Of a DNA stretch of 64,000 bases, positions 26,650 through 38,562 are shown one piece after another. The position numbers were made by a program, and so were the translations under genes. Source of the stretch: Puffinus mauretanicus (taxonomy: Eukaryota > Chordata > Aves > Procellariiformes > Procellariidae); the NCBI GenBank assembly GCA_023333565.1, contig JAJKFH010000374.1, forward strand, positions 4,464,001 to 4,528,000, read 5' to 3'. The notes under the pieces were generated by a model, which saw only the letters and a program-made list of their open reading frames with translations, did not search any database and had not been told where the DNA came from. Numbering within the stretch: the first letter of the stretch is position 1; each line of letters opens with the position of its first letter.

Positions 26650-28167
26650 CAGCAAAATGAAGGATGTTATGGAAGAACCCCTCTCGATCATCTACCAAAA
26701 GTCTTGGGAGTCTGGGGAGGTCTCTGCTGACTGAAAGCTAGCCAATTTCCAATTTACAAAAAGGGTGTGAGGGAACACCCATGGAACTACAGACCTGTTA
26801 GACTAACCTCAGTTTCTGGAAAAATTATGGAGAAAGATTATGCTCCTTTATTGAAAGGCGTTTAAAGAATAATGCAATCATCAGGCACAGTCAACATGGG
26901 ATCACAAAGAACTAATTTGATATCCTTCTATGATAAGGTCACCCACCTAGTGGATGAAGAGAAGGTGGTGGATGTAATTTTTTTGGATTTTAGTAAGGCT
27001 TTTGATACCGTCTCTCACAGCATCCTTCTGGACAAGTTGTCCAACTGTGGGATGAGCGGGTTCACCGTGCGCTGGGTGAAGAACTGGCTGAACAGCAGGG
27101 CTCAAAGGGTGGTAGTGAATGTGGCTATATCTGGCTGGCAATCAGTCACCAGCGGTGTTCCTCAGGGCTCAATTCTAGGGCCGGTTCTGTTCAATATATT
27201 TGTCAACGATCTGGATGCAGGAGTTGAATGCACCATTAGGAAGTTAGCTGACGATACCAAACTGGGAGGTGCTGCTGACTCTCTTCAGAGATGAGAGGTC
27301 TTGCAGAGGGATCTAGATAGATTGGAGCGTTGGACAATCATTAATGGCATGAAATTTAACAAGAACAAATGCCAGATTCTGCACCTAGGGCGGAGTAACG
27401 CCGGGCACAAGTATAAATTGGGAGAGGAGTGGCTGGAGAGCAGCCCTGCAGAAAGGGATCTGGGGGTGCTGGTTGACAGCAGGCTCAATAGGAGTCAGCA
27501 GTGTGCCCTGGAGCCAAGAGGGCAAACCGCATCCTGGGGTGCATCAAACACAGCATAACCAGCCGGTCAAAAGAGGTGGTTATCCCTCTGTATTTAGCGT
27601 TGGTGCGGCCTCACCTTGAGTATTGTGTGCAGTTCTGGGCCCTACAATTTGAGAAGGATGTGAACGTCCCTGACTGCGTCCAGAGGAGGGCAACAAAGCT
27701 GGTGAAAGGGCTGGAAGGAATGTCCTATGAGGAGCAGCTAAGGACTTTGCGCTTGTCTAGTTTGGAGAAGAGTAGGCGGAGAGGTGACCTCATTGCTCTC
27801 TACAGCTTCCTGAGGAGGGGAAGCGGAGAGGGAGGTGCTGATCTCTTCTCCCTGGCGTCCAGTGACAGGACATGTGGGAACGGTGCAAAGCTGCGCCAGG
27901 GGAGGTTCAGACTGGACATTAGGAAGCACTTCTTTACTGAGAGGGCGGTCAAACACTGGAACAGGCTTCCTAGAGATGTGATTGACAGGCCTTATGCCTG
28001 AGTGTGTGAGAGGCATTTGGACAATGCCCTTAATAATATGCTTTAACTTTTGATCAGCCCTGAAGTGGTCAGGTAGTTGGGTTAGATGATTGTTGTAGGT
28101 CCTTTCCAGCTGAAATATTCTATTCTATTCTGTTCTGTTCTGTTCTGTTCTGTTCTATTCTATTCTA
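26650..28167 (+). mobile_element. CR1 LINE fragment with broken reverse-transcriptase ORF2
   Basis: A 5'-truncated CR1 copy in the same orientation as NRXN3. Reading along it, the RT core is visible: [17 protein letters not shown] (motif A with its catalytic Asp), [14 protein letters not shown] (motif B) and LADDTKLGG (motif C, Asp-Asp kept, with Leu where Phe/Tyr is usual). These are followed by the CR1 C-terminal region with [39 protein letters not shown] and HWNRLPRDV. The frame is dead: stops upstream of motif A, an in-frame TGA at 27292-27294 just after motif C, and a +/-1 shift between about 27500 and 27555. The 3' end is a run of TTCTA/TTCTG pentamers rather than the usual 8-bp CR1 tail. 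It is a fossil, not active. Confidence 0.95.
28117..28167 (+). repeat. Pentanucleotide (ATTCT/GTTCT)n tail of the CR1 copy
   Basis: About ten units of ATTCT and GTTCT, arranged as ATTCT units at each edge and GTTCT units in the middle. It directly follows the CR1 3' UTR-like TCCTTTCCAGCTGAAAT. It probably began as the CR1 3' tail and expanded as a microsatellite. Confidence 0.85.
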
Positions 28168-29574
28168 AACTGACTCACTCCCAGAATAATAGAGAATGTT
28201 TGACAAAGGTTAGTTTTACATTTAAGTGAAAGGTGATGAGACACAAGCTCTAGAAAGAATCTCATGACTGTCAGTTTTTCTAAATTTTTTTTACCTTATG
28301 ACCTCTCATCTTTGAGAAAATTTCCCAGAAGTTAGTGTTTGGTCAGCTGAAATTATATACAACATCTATATATTACAGATTTAATAGATACTGTATGTCT
28401 CATCTCATCTGTTTTAATGGTAGAGAAGGAATTATGGTGGTGGAAACAAGTGAAATATTTATTTTATCTTCCCCTTTTGATACACTTGAATGATATGCAT
28501 GGTTCCATCTTATCCTTCTTCTACTAAAAGTCTTCTGTGACTAAAAGGATACAAAATGAAATGTGGGGTTTTTTGTATTGCTGTTGAAGACCATTGGATA
28601 CTTTAACAAAGTGTTGAGTATTTCTCAGTGCGATGATGTTAACTCTGCCCTGCTTGTGTGCTCTTTCAATTGTACCAAGAGTATTTGTTGCAGCCTAATC
28701 AGATTCAAAATATCTGGATCCTAATTTTTTTCTTTAATACCCACCCAAAACTACTGTAGGCATTTTAAAAATGCAGTAGTACAGTAGGCCAAACAGAACT
28801 TGAGTGAAGTCAATATCAGGGATTTTACAGGGCTTTTGTGATGGGAGAAATGGAGCACGGAGCTATTTTGGGGAGACAGACTGAATACTGCAAATGTTGA
28901 ATGGAAAGGGCATTTAAGAAGCAAGGAAACTGAAGTTGGTTTAAATATTGCGTTGTATGACACCCCACAACCTACGATGGGTGCTATTGTAAGTTTCTGT
29001 GAAAAACAAAACACAGATTTCATTTTCAGATATGTGGGTGTCCACAGCTCCAGCTGTCTTTAAATGGAGTGTCAGTACTCAGTATCTCTAAAAATGGTTA
29101 TACCCATCTCTACAAATCAAACTCCCCGAGTTTTACACAAGAGTAGAGTTCATAGTCTGCTTTGAAACAGGTCATTTCTTGTCCTACTCAAGCCATTTAT
29201 CACCTTTCCCTTGATATTTTCAATCTCCTTCCACAAGTGGCATGATCTTTTTGTTCAATGAAGTCCATTTCCCACCTCATCCCTTTCCTGGAGGGATTTT
29301 GAGGAGGGTGTTGTTTCTTTTCTTTTCTTAATTCTTTTTGGTTTTATTTAGTTTTTATCAGCAACATTTTCTTTCTCTCCCTCTGTGATTTCCCAGCCCT
29401 GAGATAAATAGCCTTGTATCTTACAAGCTAAATACAATTACTGCTATCAAAACTGGAGTCTTTCTCTCCCTGTAAATGTCTCTTGGAAGCTGATAAGCTG
29501 TTCAAGGCAAACTGCAGGCTTCTGCTTAATCCTGAGATTAAACATAACCACCCAGAAGACAGCAAGAGATAATT

Positions 29575-29630
29575 GGGGGGGGGGCAGGTCGGAGAGGAGG
29601 CAGACAGGAGAGGAAGAGAGGAGGAGAAAC
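29575..29630 (+). repeat. G-run and purine-rich tract
   Basis: Ten G followed by CAGG and then about 40 bases made mostly of GGAGAGGAGG-type units. Low complexity, possible triplex or quadruplex former; no gene. Confidence 0.7.
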
Positions 29631-32600
29631 TGAGATCCTCTCCTGAGACATTAAGAGGACATACACAAACCTCAAGGTTATTTGTAAAGGAATTACACAA
29701 AATACACAAGAGTTTGTTATGATGAGGAATTTCTTCAGATAATGCAGCGATGGTTGTAGTTGTTAAAGACAAAATTTAGAGATTTGTTTGATATAAAGCA
29801 TAGAGGGGAACTGTAGAAAACAGCTCCCAGCCATGACTGCTGATTTTTATATTAGTCCCCATCGTGTCCTTGAACAGGAGGTCTCACAAGGTTGCATCCA
29901 GATTCTTTGCGCATGCTGGCTTGAGTTCATCTCACTGGCTTTATGCTGAATATGGGAAGACAGTAGATTTCCCAAGAGTGAAGCAGGGGACTGAGCCAGC
30001 TTTTCTGTGCTCTGTGTTTTGCTACCTGATGACCCTCTGAATGAGGGTAACTTAACCCTCATAGTGAAACAAAGTTAACACTAACCTTCTAGGAAATAAG
30101 AGTGCCTTAATTACAGAGGAATAGTGTGTTATACCTGTAGTAGTCTTCAGTTATAACCAAGGCAGGGTTACTGAAGACAGTCTTTATGAGTCAGTCCAAT
30201 ACAGTTGAAGAAAGCAGCCTCATTTCTGGATATATAAGTTGTTCTTGATTTTTTCGTCAGTGACATTTTAATTTTCTCCCTCTGTAATTTTTTTAAGGTC
30301 TTCTGTTTCTGAAAGCTTGTCTGTATTTTTTAACTGTTATCAATTGGCCTGATGGGGTATTACCTCTCCCAACTTTGCTTTATTTAATTTATAATGCATT
30401 AGCCAAAAAGAAGATAAGTTTGGATGATCTAATAATAGCGTCACTGGAGGATTTAAGAGAAGACTACATATCCTTTCTTCAACTGACATGTGCTCTGATA
30501 TTGTAAATAATATGCAATATTGTGATTATTAGTTCTCATGAGCTCAGTAATGCAGAGTCTAATGCTGATTGGGACATTAAGAAGGAAAACTCAAAAGCAG
30601 AACTAACTGGGATGTCTGAGTCATTGCAACAAGTTCTTCCTTTCTAAGTTTGTACTTATCCCTGCACGGTACCCCTGCACGGCTCATGTTGTACTGCTTC
30701 AATGATTTCCAAATGTTTGGTAGCTGAGCCTTATTAGAGGAAATAACTAGTTCCCTGTGCTTTGCAGAGCCTGGCTCCTCCTCCCCCAAATTCCCTCTGT
30801 CTCTTCCAGAGTGATTTTGGCATCTCCTCATTCCCTCTTCTTTCCACCCCCACCCCTCCCCCCAAATCTGGTTTCTGCCTTCTTGTGCCCCTTTAGCAGT
30901 CCCTTCCCTCCTTCAGACTCGAGGCTGTTATGATCTCCTTGTCACTTCTGAAACCAAGGTAATAGTAAGAAGCTTGGCTGAATCCAGTTGCCTCCATGAA
31001 AAGGCACAAGGGTCTTGTGCTTGACTACTTGGAGTCATTAATAAGTCCTGTTGCTTGATGTGCAAGCTGAAGGGATTTCTTTGTGATACTGCCAGATCCC
31101 ACTGTGGTCTTAATATTTTCCTATCTAAATGCCCTTGTGAGTGGGTAATGAGTTAGGAACAAGAGCACTGAATTTTGATTAGCCCTGCGGGCTGAATGTG
31201 ATCCCCAGGCTTCTTGTCATACACTTGTTTGTGGGTTTTGATTTTTCATATTGTACTAATTTTGTGGGACTTAAATGAGCTCTCAGATGCTTCCTATCAG
31301 CATGAATTGGAGATGGCATGTAAAGTGCCTTTGACAGATTTACTGCATTTCATAATGAGCCTAAAACATATAAAAAGACAGGGTTAATAAAACAGGAGAA
31401 GCACATTTTGAAGGCAATACTGTGACATATGTTGAAAGATCTGCCAAGAGGGATGATTAAAGCATGACAAGTTGACGAAATCAGGAACTGATTGTAGCTT
31501 GTCACTGCAGGGCCATAACATCTATAATATATTTATAAGGTTGGAAAACAGATAAATATGGCTACATGATATGAACACTCAATTTTGGTCCCCTGTATCC
31601 ACTGAGATATAAACCTGCACACATTAAGTCACCACCAGACAAACATACTTTGGAATTTGTGCAAACACACCCATGTTAATGCATGTTAATGCATGTGCGT
31701 CTATAGTGGATGATGGGATAGGATCTGACATGGTAAAAAAGTTACGTAAATGTTGCCACTACGCTTACAGTCTAACTTCTATGTACTTCGTGTTTTGCTT
31801 TCCCACAGGATGTATAATGCTGTGGTTCATTTCCACTTTGCCCCTATCCCCAAAGAGTTGCATGGAAATGCTGTAGGGCTTGTCTGTCTCCCAAATTCTG
31901 TCTTTGAGGGCAGAGGAGTGGAAGGGCAGAAAAAGAAAAAAGTGACTATATTGCGACTTCCAGTACTCATCCTTCCTGTCTAAGTTTCATTTCTCAAAAT
32001 TGATCCAGGCTCTTATGACACGCTGCATTCAGTCAGTCTGCATGAGCTGCGGACTTACCTTCACCAAATACCTCAAGCCCATGTGAGTGGTAGTCTATCA
32101 AGCACCGGCATTTCTGTCAGCTTGGCATTAAGAAAGAGGGAAATGCATGGGTTTTTATGAAGACATGTAAGGTAACCAGGCAGAACAAACAGTACAGTAT
32201 TATTTAAAAGCAATAGGATTGAAAGGAGTTCACCTAAGGAAGGATACACTCAGAATGATATCTTCATGCAAGTAGTCATGCCTGTCTAATTCCCACCTAC
32301 GATCCCACAGATAGTCCTTGAGCTGTGGGAAAGAGGGGAGAAGGACTAAGAAGCATTCTTATGTAGCAGTCTCTATTACTGCTACGTAACAGTGGCAAAT
32401 CATGCCACAGAGGCAATACTAGTTTTAATTTAGCCAAAATATTTTATGTTGTTTATAGCCTGGATAAAGAAAATACTACCAGAAAGGACTGACAATTTCG
32501 TCCGCGCCATCCAAAAGAACAGAGATATGTATTATATTGCTGCATGCTGTTAGTTGAATCAGTGTAGCATCATTCTTACATCTTCCTGAATCAGACTAGA

Positions 32601-34111
32601 TGTTCAATATGTCAAATCTACAGGCAAATACTAAATACAACAGAAGAAAATTTGCTTTAATGGTCAAAATGACACTTCTGTCTAATGGTCCTGGATTTGG
32701 GATGGTTTCTATTCTGTCCTCCCAGAGCCTGTTTATTCATCTAATCAGCTTCTTCAGCTGGAGAGCAGCCAAGTGTCTGATGCTTCAGAGAATTACAGTA
32801 ACCCACCATGGCAACAACAAAAATATGCCCCAAAAGATGTCCTTCTAAAAAAAATTGTCCTACTATTATGCTTAGTTTGTGACCTGAAATACGAGGTTAC
32901 ATAAGATGTACGTGTTTGTATCATGTTTTTTGCCTCATTAATTTATTCAGGGAGACATGATCATCAGTGGAAATACTCCCACTCCCTCTCTAGCTGGAAT
33001 TTCATAGAAGTTACTCTGCTGTATTGTAAGCACATTGCTCAGCCAAATTTAAACCAAGACAAAGCAAAACCTAGGCAGCTTAGTGGCATCTGTAATTTTT
33101 CTCCATTTCTCTGATTCTTTTTCCATTGATGATCTTGATTCTTGAATCCGAGTTCTTTCCTCTTAGCTTAGTCCTCTGGACTAGGATTCTTTGCAAGAGA
33201 AATTCTTACAACACAGAGTGAATGCTTATGAAAAGTCATGTTAACCTTTGACAATGGTAGTATGGCACGTAGTGTAACTCATGAAGAGATGAGCTTTACG
33301 ATTTCCCAATCCTAGGCTTGCTCTATGTCAGAATGATGACTTAAAGTATGCCAAGATATAGTATCCATAGGGCACTGATGAATCTTTCTGCCTAGTTGTT
33401 CTCGCCCTTCTTGTATCTGATGTAAGAACCCTGGGCCGAGGGCTTTCCCTAAATATTTGGATTACATTTTTATATTCACTACAGGCGTTTGAGTCCCTGT
33501 CCCTGAGATACTATGGTGCAAAACAGATGTATCGCATTCACATAGGGACCTAAGCCATGTGTTTTTTCCTTGTATCTCTTTGACATCCAGCATACTTCTT
33601 GCTAAAATCATCACCATGCCATTTTCCATGAATAGTAATTACACACTAGGAGATGTAGGTATATCCTGATAGCTTGGTCTTGCTGACGATTCCAGGCTAA
33701 AATATACAGCTGCTCACATAAGCATGCTTATCCTAACTGTCTGAATGCTCAAATATTATGAACTGTTCTCATCTGTTTGTGTCCACTGGTCCATGATTCT
33801 ATGAATGTCCAGGTACCAAGTATAAGCAGTATCACCAAAAGTTTCTGATAAATTTCTCCTTTGCTGGAGTAAGGTGAATTACTATTGGTTCAGTCATCTG
33901 ATGATACATAAAATGTAGCTGTATAATGTAGTGCAGAGAAAGATGGAGAAATATTTCTCAGGTGAAGAATCAGGCTAAATAAGATTGCTGAAATGTAGGA
34001 ATCCTGCTAGACAGCACAATGCAGTGAACTCCCAGACATTAATATAGTTACGTTTCTCTCCTGGGTTAGTTCTGTTTCAGTTTTCCTGGTCAAACGGAGT
34101 TGTTATAATAT

Positions 34112-34180
34112 ATTCTCTTTCTTCTCTCCCTCTCTGGCTCTCCCTCTGTCCCTGTCTCTCTTATACACACACGCGCACGC
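34112..34180 (+). repeat. Pyrimidine tract followed by CA/CG alternation
   Basis: About 50 bases of TCTC/CCCT-type sequence followed by ACACACACGCGCACGC. Low-complexity, local CpG steps in otherwise CpG-poor DNA. Confidence 0.75.
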
Positions 34181-34470
34181 AGTCAGAGGGAGCAGACAAA
34201 CATCTGGCCTGCAGGATCAGAGGCTTGAACAACAACTTTTTGCTTTTCTGATCTTATTGCCTGCAGAAAGAACAGTGCCAGCTGTAATCCCAGGTTGACA
34301 CAGCTGACGTGCAGTGACAGAAGGGGCTCACACATCTGCATCTGCATCAGCCTTCTCCCTGCTCACTAAAAGGCACTGGAAAGCACAAAGTCATTGAAAT
34401 CCAATGCTGTGGACTGAAGCAGAGCAACTGTGTGAAAGGATGGTCAGAAATGAAAGGGGCCATGGAACAG

Positions 34471-34590
34471 GGAGCCAGAAGTTCCTGAATCCCAACCTTG
34501 GCTTTATAGATGCCATTCCTTGTGGTCTTAGGCAATGCTTTTACCACTCTGTGGTTCAGTTTTCCAGTCAGTAAAGTGGGGATAAAGCCC
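34471..34590 (+). mobile_element. MIR-like SINE
   Basis: GGAGCCAGAAGTTCCTGAAT, CTTGTGGTCTTAGGCAATGC, CTGTGGTTCAGTTTTCCAGT then CAGTAAAGTGGGGATAAAG follows the MIR core closely (…CTTGGGCAAGTCAC…, …CTCAGTTTCC…, …CTGTAAAATGGGGATAA…). A minus-strand open frame over it is not a gene. Confidence 0.7.
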
Positions 34591-35184
34591 CAATTTGCAT
34601 TATCTTTGGGGACTTAAATAGAAAATATTCTACAATTCACTGAGTATGAAAACTCTTCTGCGTCGGTGAACTTACATCTTTGCTATTTACTGAGTACCTG
34701 GAGCACCCTGGAGACTGAAAATGCCAATGTTGGACTTGCAAAATCTTTTATATTTTTTTCTTAAGCCACACAAATTCACAGTCAGTGAGATTCACTCTGC
34801 ATAACAGTCTGTCACGTGCAGACTGAGTGGTATTTTACCCCTTCACTACTTAGCATTTCCATAGCAATTTCCAAAACTCAGGTCACTTCCAAGAAAGAAA
34901 TTTATTTAAAAGGTTTGAGTAGGAAAAATGTATCTACAGAAACTACAAGTTCCTTTTCCCACAGGTCCACCTTACTTCTGACATAGTGTTATTCAGTAAT
35001 TGTTTTTTCATTGTATGGATGTTTCCTGTGCCTCTAGTTCATGGCTTGGCTTTGTGAATGGCACCTATCTTTGAGAAGGCTTACTGGGTCACTACAGGGT
35101 CCTGGAATTCTCTTTTCCTTTTTCTAAGCTGATGCAAACAGAAGAATTGATTTCAAGAGGAGGCAAAGATCACTGATTTGTAGC

Positions 35185-35480
35185 AATTAGAGATGGGAAA
35201 GGCCTGTTGGTCTCATTTATTCTAATCTGTAATCAACTGATATCGCCCACCACTTTATCAAGTAAAATTTTAAATAATTCAAGAATTTCCCTGAGGAGAC
35301 TGTAGCACTGTCTAATATGTAATCTTGATAGAAAGTGCTTCTTTATAAACTACTTTTTTCATCAGTTTCTTACTTGCTTTTAGTTATTTTCTGGCACTCA
35401 CCCTAGAGAACTTGCCCCCTCCCATAGGGTTTTCGCCTTTCTGTTATTTGTAACTGGTTAGCTTTCCAATCCTCATTGGT
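35185..35480 (-). mobile_element. Decayed CR1-like LINE fragment, antisense
   Basis: Resembles a common ancient archosaur/sauropsid LINE 3' region in reverse: GGCCTGTTGGTCTCATTTATTC, CAAGTAAAATTTTAAATAATTCAAG, CTGAGGAGACTGTAGCACTG then TCTAATATG, TTCTGGCACTCACCCTAGAG and GTTATTTGTAACTGG follow each other in the right order. Highly diverged; boundaries are approximate and the family name uncertain. Confidence 0.5.
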
Positions 35481-37504
35481 GACATTTGATTAATGTTTTA
35501 TAGGCATTACTCTCATCAATGTTACTGACTGAGCAGCCTCCCTATACTAGCACTGTATTCATGGGAAAGGACTGTAAATGCTTTCTCTGTTTGTCGTATA
35601 TTCAGCTCCCCATATTATCTCCCTGATAATATGTGCACAGGGAAACGAAATCCAGAAACATCTGAAGGTTTCTGGTGGAGCCAACCCAGCTCCATCACTG
35701 CCAGCACCAACGCAGAGGCTGCAAGTCCTGCTGGAACTGAGCCGATTCCCATATAAATACTGGAGTTCCTGCCGGTGCCTTCCAACAAGGAGTCTTGGTT
35801 TCAGTGCAATGCCTGATAAACGTAAAGAAGACCGCTTCTTGAACAGGGATCACAGTGCACTGAACCCCAAGTGGTTCTGTAGGAATCAGTGCTCTTTCTA
35901 GCCCTACCTCCATGCTGGCTGTGTCAGACCTAAGCTAGCTGCCTAGCTGAGTGCTCTTGTTTGCAGGGGTGTGATAGTGAGCCACTGACTCTTTATGAAG
36001 CAGGTGTAAGGCCACGAGTTTTCTTACCTCAGATCCTGCACCATACAAAGGCAGTTGTTCTGTTTTCAGTCTCACGGTGGTCCTGGAAGCAAAATAGCTG
36101 CACCAATGCTATCGTGTAGCTCCAATGCCTAACCCAACACATGCAAACTAGATCCAGTGTTTCTCTGCCCTGACTTTGCAAAATCCACAAAACAGATAAG
36201 CAACCCCTAGATAAATGGGAGTTAATAGAATTTAAATTGTCAATACAAATAAAGTGCTTTTGGTATTTGGTTATTGCTGCTTGCTCCCACTGGACTATAT
36301 AAATCAGATCCTGACCTTTCTCAAAGGAATCAAAGAAGTGGAATGTGGGGACAGTAGCAGTGGATTTTATTCTGATCTTTTTCATATCTCTTTCTCCAAA
36401 ATGAAATTTGTTCTTGTTTAAAATGGAAAGATCAATATGTGGTTTCAGTTGTTCTTTAATAGTCACTTTAGCCTTGGCTGCCTGATATGGGGCTTAATTT
36501 GGACCTGGTCAGTGGAAAAAAAAAAAATTTGCACATTACTTACAAAACATCTCAAAAATCTGGTAATGTAGACACCCAAATTTTTTCATATCTGTAAAAA
36601 GGTTGAACTGGTAACTGCTTTCTCTATACTGTACCCTAGTTCACTTTTCCAACATAAATCAAAAGAGAACTAAAGCAGACTGCTTTTATCTCATCTCCAT
36701 GGCCTCAGCTTCTATAAAGCTGAAATGTTTCAGTATAATCTGCTCATACAAAATAAGACCGGAACCACATTTTTCACAAGACTAACTTCTTTTTTCTTTT
36801 GCACCGTTGAAAAAGTTAGATTTATCTTCTTCCACCTTTGGCAGTCTGAGTTTTCTTTTTGTTTTGGTCCTATTGTGCTTCTGTGTTAGATTATCAGGGG
36901 CAAGGCACTCATTTTCTCAATCATCCAAGACAGGATTGAAAGATTAATCTCGGGGAGGTTGAAATGTTACTGATCTTGTCCTGGGGCAAGAGGGATGAAT
37001 TAGGTGACTTCTTAAAGTCTTCCTTAGTCTTATTAATGTCACAGTGGCCCATATTAGCTGCACCTTGTAGACAGACATTTAAACTCTAATCTCCTAGTTT
37101 GCTTCTGAATTTCCCATTTATTTTGGCCTGAATGCTGCTTTGCTTTGAATTAGGACCCTAGGTTTTTTAGGCTAAAAAAGATAAGATAAAGTAGAGAGTG
37201 GCAGCAGCGTAAAGCTTTTGGTTGAGGCAGTAGAAACTTAGAAACAACTCCATTTGCCTGAGTAACTTTTGCTGCTGTAGTCTTGCTTGATAATTCTCTC
37301 TTCTATTTTTAGTACTTATGTTACTGAGACCTCGTTGTCTTTTGTCATGAGGGCAGCGAGCTGAGGAGAGTTGCAGTGTGAAGGTCAGCTTTTATCTCCG
37401 GTCCAGGGTGAGATGAACGGAAGGAAAGGTGTGGCTCCTAGCAAACAATGTGATCAGAAGGAATTGAAGATAAAGTCAAGGGCATCCAGGACTAAGGGGA
37501 AAAT

Positions 37505-38292
37505 GAGGGCTTAAGAGGTGGGCCCATGCGAACCTCATGAAGTTCAATAAGGCCAAGTGGGTCGGGACAATCCCAAGCACAAGTAAAGGCTGGGCGGAGA
37601 ATGGATTGAGAGCAGCCCTGAGGAGAAGGACTTGGGGGTGTTGGTTGATGGGAAACTCAACATGAGCTGACAATGCACGCTCGCAGCCCAGAAGGCCAAC
37701 CGTATCCTGGCCTGCATCAAATGGCCAGCAGGTCGAGGGAGGTGATTCTGCCCCTCTACTCTGCTCTCGTGAGACCCCACCTGGAGTACTGTGATCAGCT
37801 CTGGGGCCCCCAACATAAGAAGAACATGAACCTGTTGGAGTGAGTCCAGAGGAGAGCCACAAAGATGATCAGAGGGCTGGAGCACCTCTCTATGAAGAAA
37901 GGCTGAGAGAGTTGGGGTTGTTCAGCCTGGAGAAGAGAAGGCTCCAGGGAGACCAAATAGCAGCCTTCCAGTACCTGAAGGGGGCCTACAAGAAAGCTGG
38001 AGAGGGATTTTTTACAAGGGCATGTGGTGATAGGACAAGGGGTAATGGCTTTAAACTGAAAGAGGGTAGATTTAGATTAGATATAAGAAAGAAATTCTTC
38101 ACTGTGAGGGTGGTGAGGCACTGGAACAGGTTGCCCATAGATGTTGTGGTTGCCCAATCCCTGGAAGTGTTCAAGGCCAGGTTGGATAGGGCTTTGAGCA
38201 ACCTGGTCTAGTGGAAGTTGTCCCTGCCCATGGCAGCAGGGTTGGAACTAGGTGATCTTTAAGGTCCAACCTAACCATTCTATGATTCTATG
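37505..38292 (+). mobile_element. CR1 LINE 3' fragment (ORF2 C-terminus and 3' tail)
   Basis: A 5'-truncated CR1 copy, sense to NRXN3. Early sequence corresponds to the ORF2 region with EEKDLGVL and [11 protein letters not shown], but stops and frame changes break it. From 37840 one frame is open to the ORF2 stop at 38211, with [38 protein letters not shown] and HWNRLPIDVV. The 3' UTR contains GGTTGGAACTAGGTGATC and AAGGTCCAACC, and it ends in two copies of the 8-bp ATTCTATG unit (38277-38292), a classic CR1 terminus. The ORF2 C-terminus is in better condition than in the copy at 26.65 kb. Confidence 0.95.
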
Positions 38293-38467
38293 ACAAGAAA
38301 CAAAATGAGAATTCAATAGCAAAAGATGCAACTTTATTTAACAGTGAAGGCAGAGGGAAAAGCATAATATCCAAGAGCTGAAGCAAAGGTAAACAAAGTC
38401 AACACTTGGCTATTCTTCAGTCCTATAAAATAAAATAAAATCCCAAATTTGAATTAATCCTCCATAG

Positions 38468-38562
38468 CACCCCATGTTATACAAGGCAAAACTGAAGCTC
38501 TGCAAGAATTTGTAGAGGGACAGTTTGTGGTACTTAGAAAGAAAGATTCCAGATCACCTGCC
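38468..38562 (-). mobile_element. Possible MIR-like SINE, antisense
   Basis: CCCATGTTATACAAGGCAAA then ACTGAAGCTCTG, GTTTGTGGTACTTAGAAAG and ATTCCAGATCACCTGCC are in the order of a reversed MIR (…CCATTTTACAGATGGGGAAACTGAGGC…, …GGCAGAGC…, …CCCAGGTCTCC…). Divergence is high. Confidence 0.45.

Noticed and set aside
27501..28001. 166-codon open frame as a host gene
   Set aside because: It is the C-terminal part of CR1 ORF2, out of frame with the RT segment and 5'-truncated; a dead retrotransposon.
30783..30863. C-rich tract near 30.8 kb as a minus-strand G-quadruplex or promoter
   Set aside because: Runs of five, four and six C give at most an imperfect quadruplex, and nothing around them looks like a promoter.
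33785..33815. CATGATTCTATGAATG as a CR1 3' tail
   Set aside because: Only one tail-like unit and no CR1 sequence upstream.
36029..36466. 145-codon open frame on the minus strand
   Set aside because: Longest non-repeat frame in the window, but about one of this length is expected by chance in 64 kb of six-frame AT-rich DNA. There is no recognisable domain or splice context.
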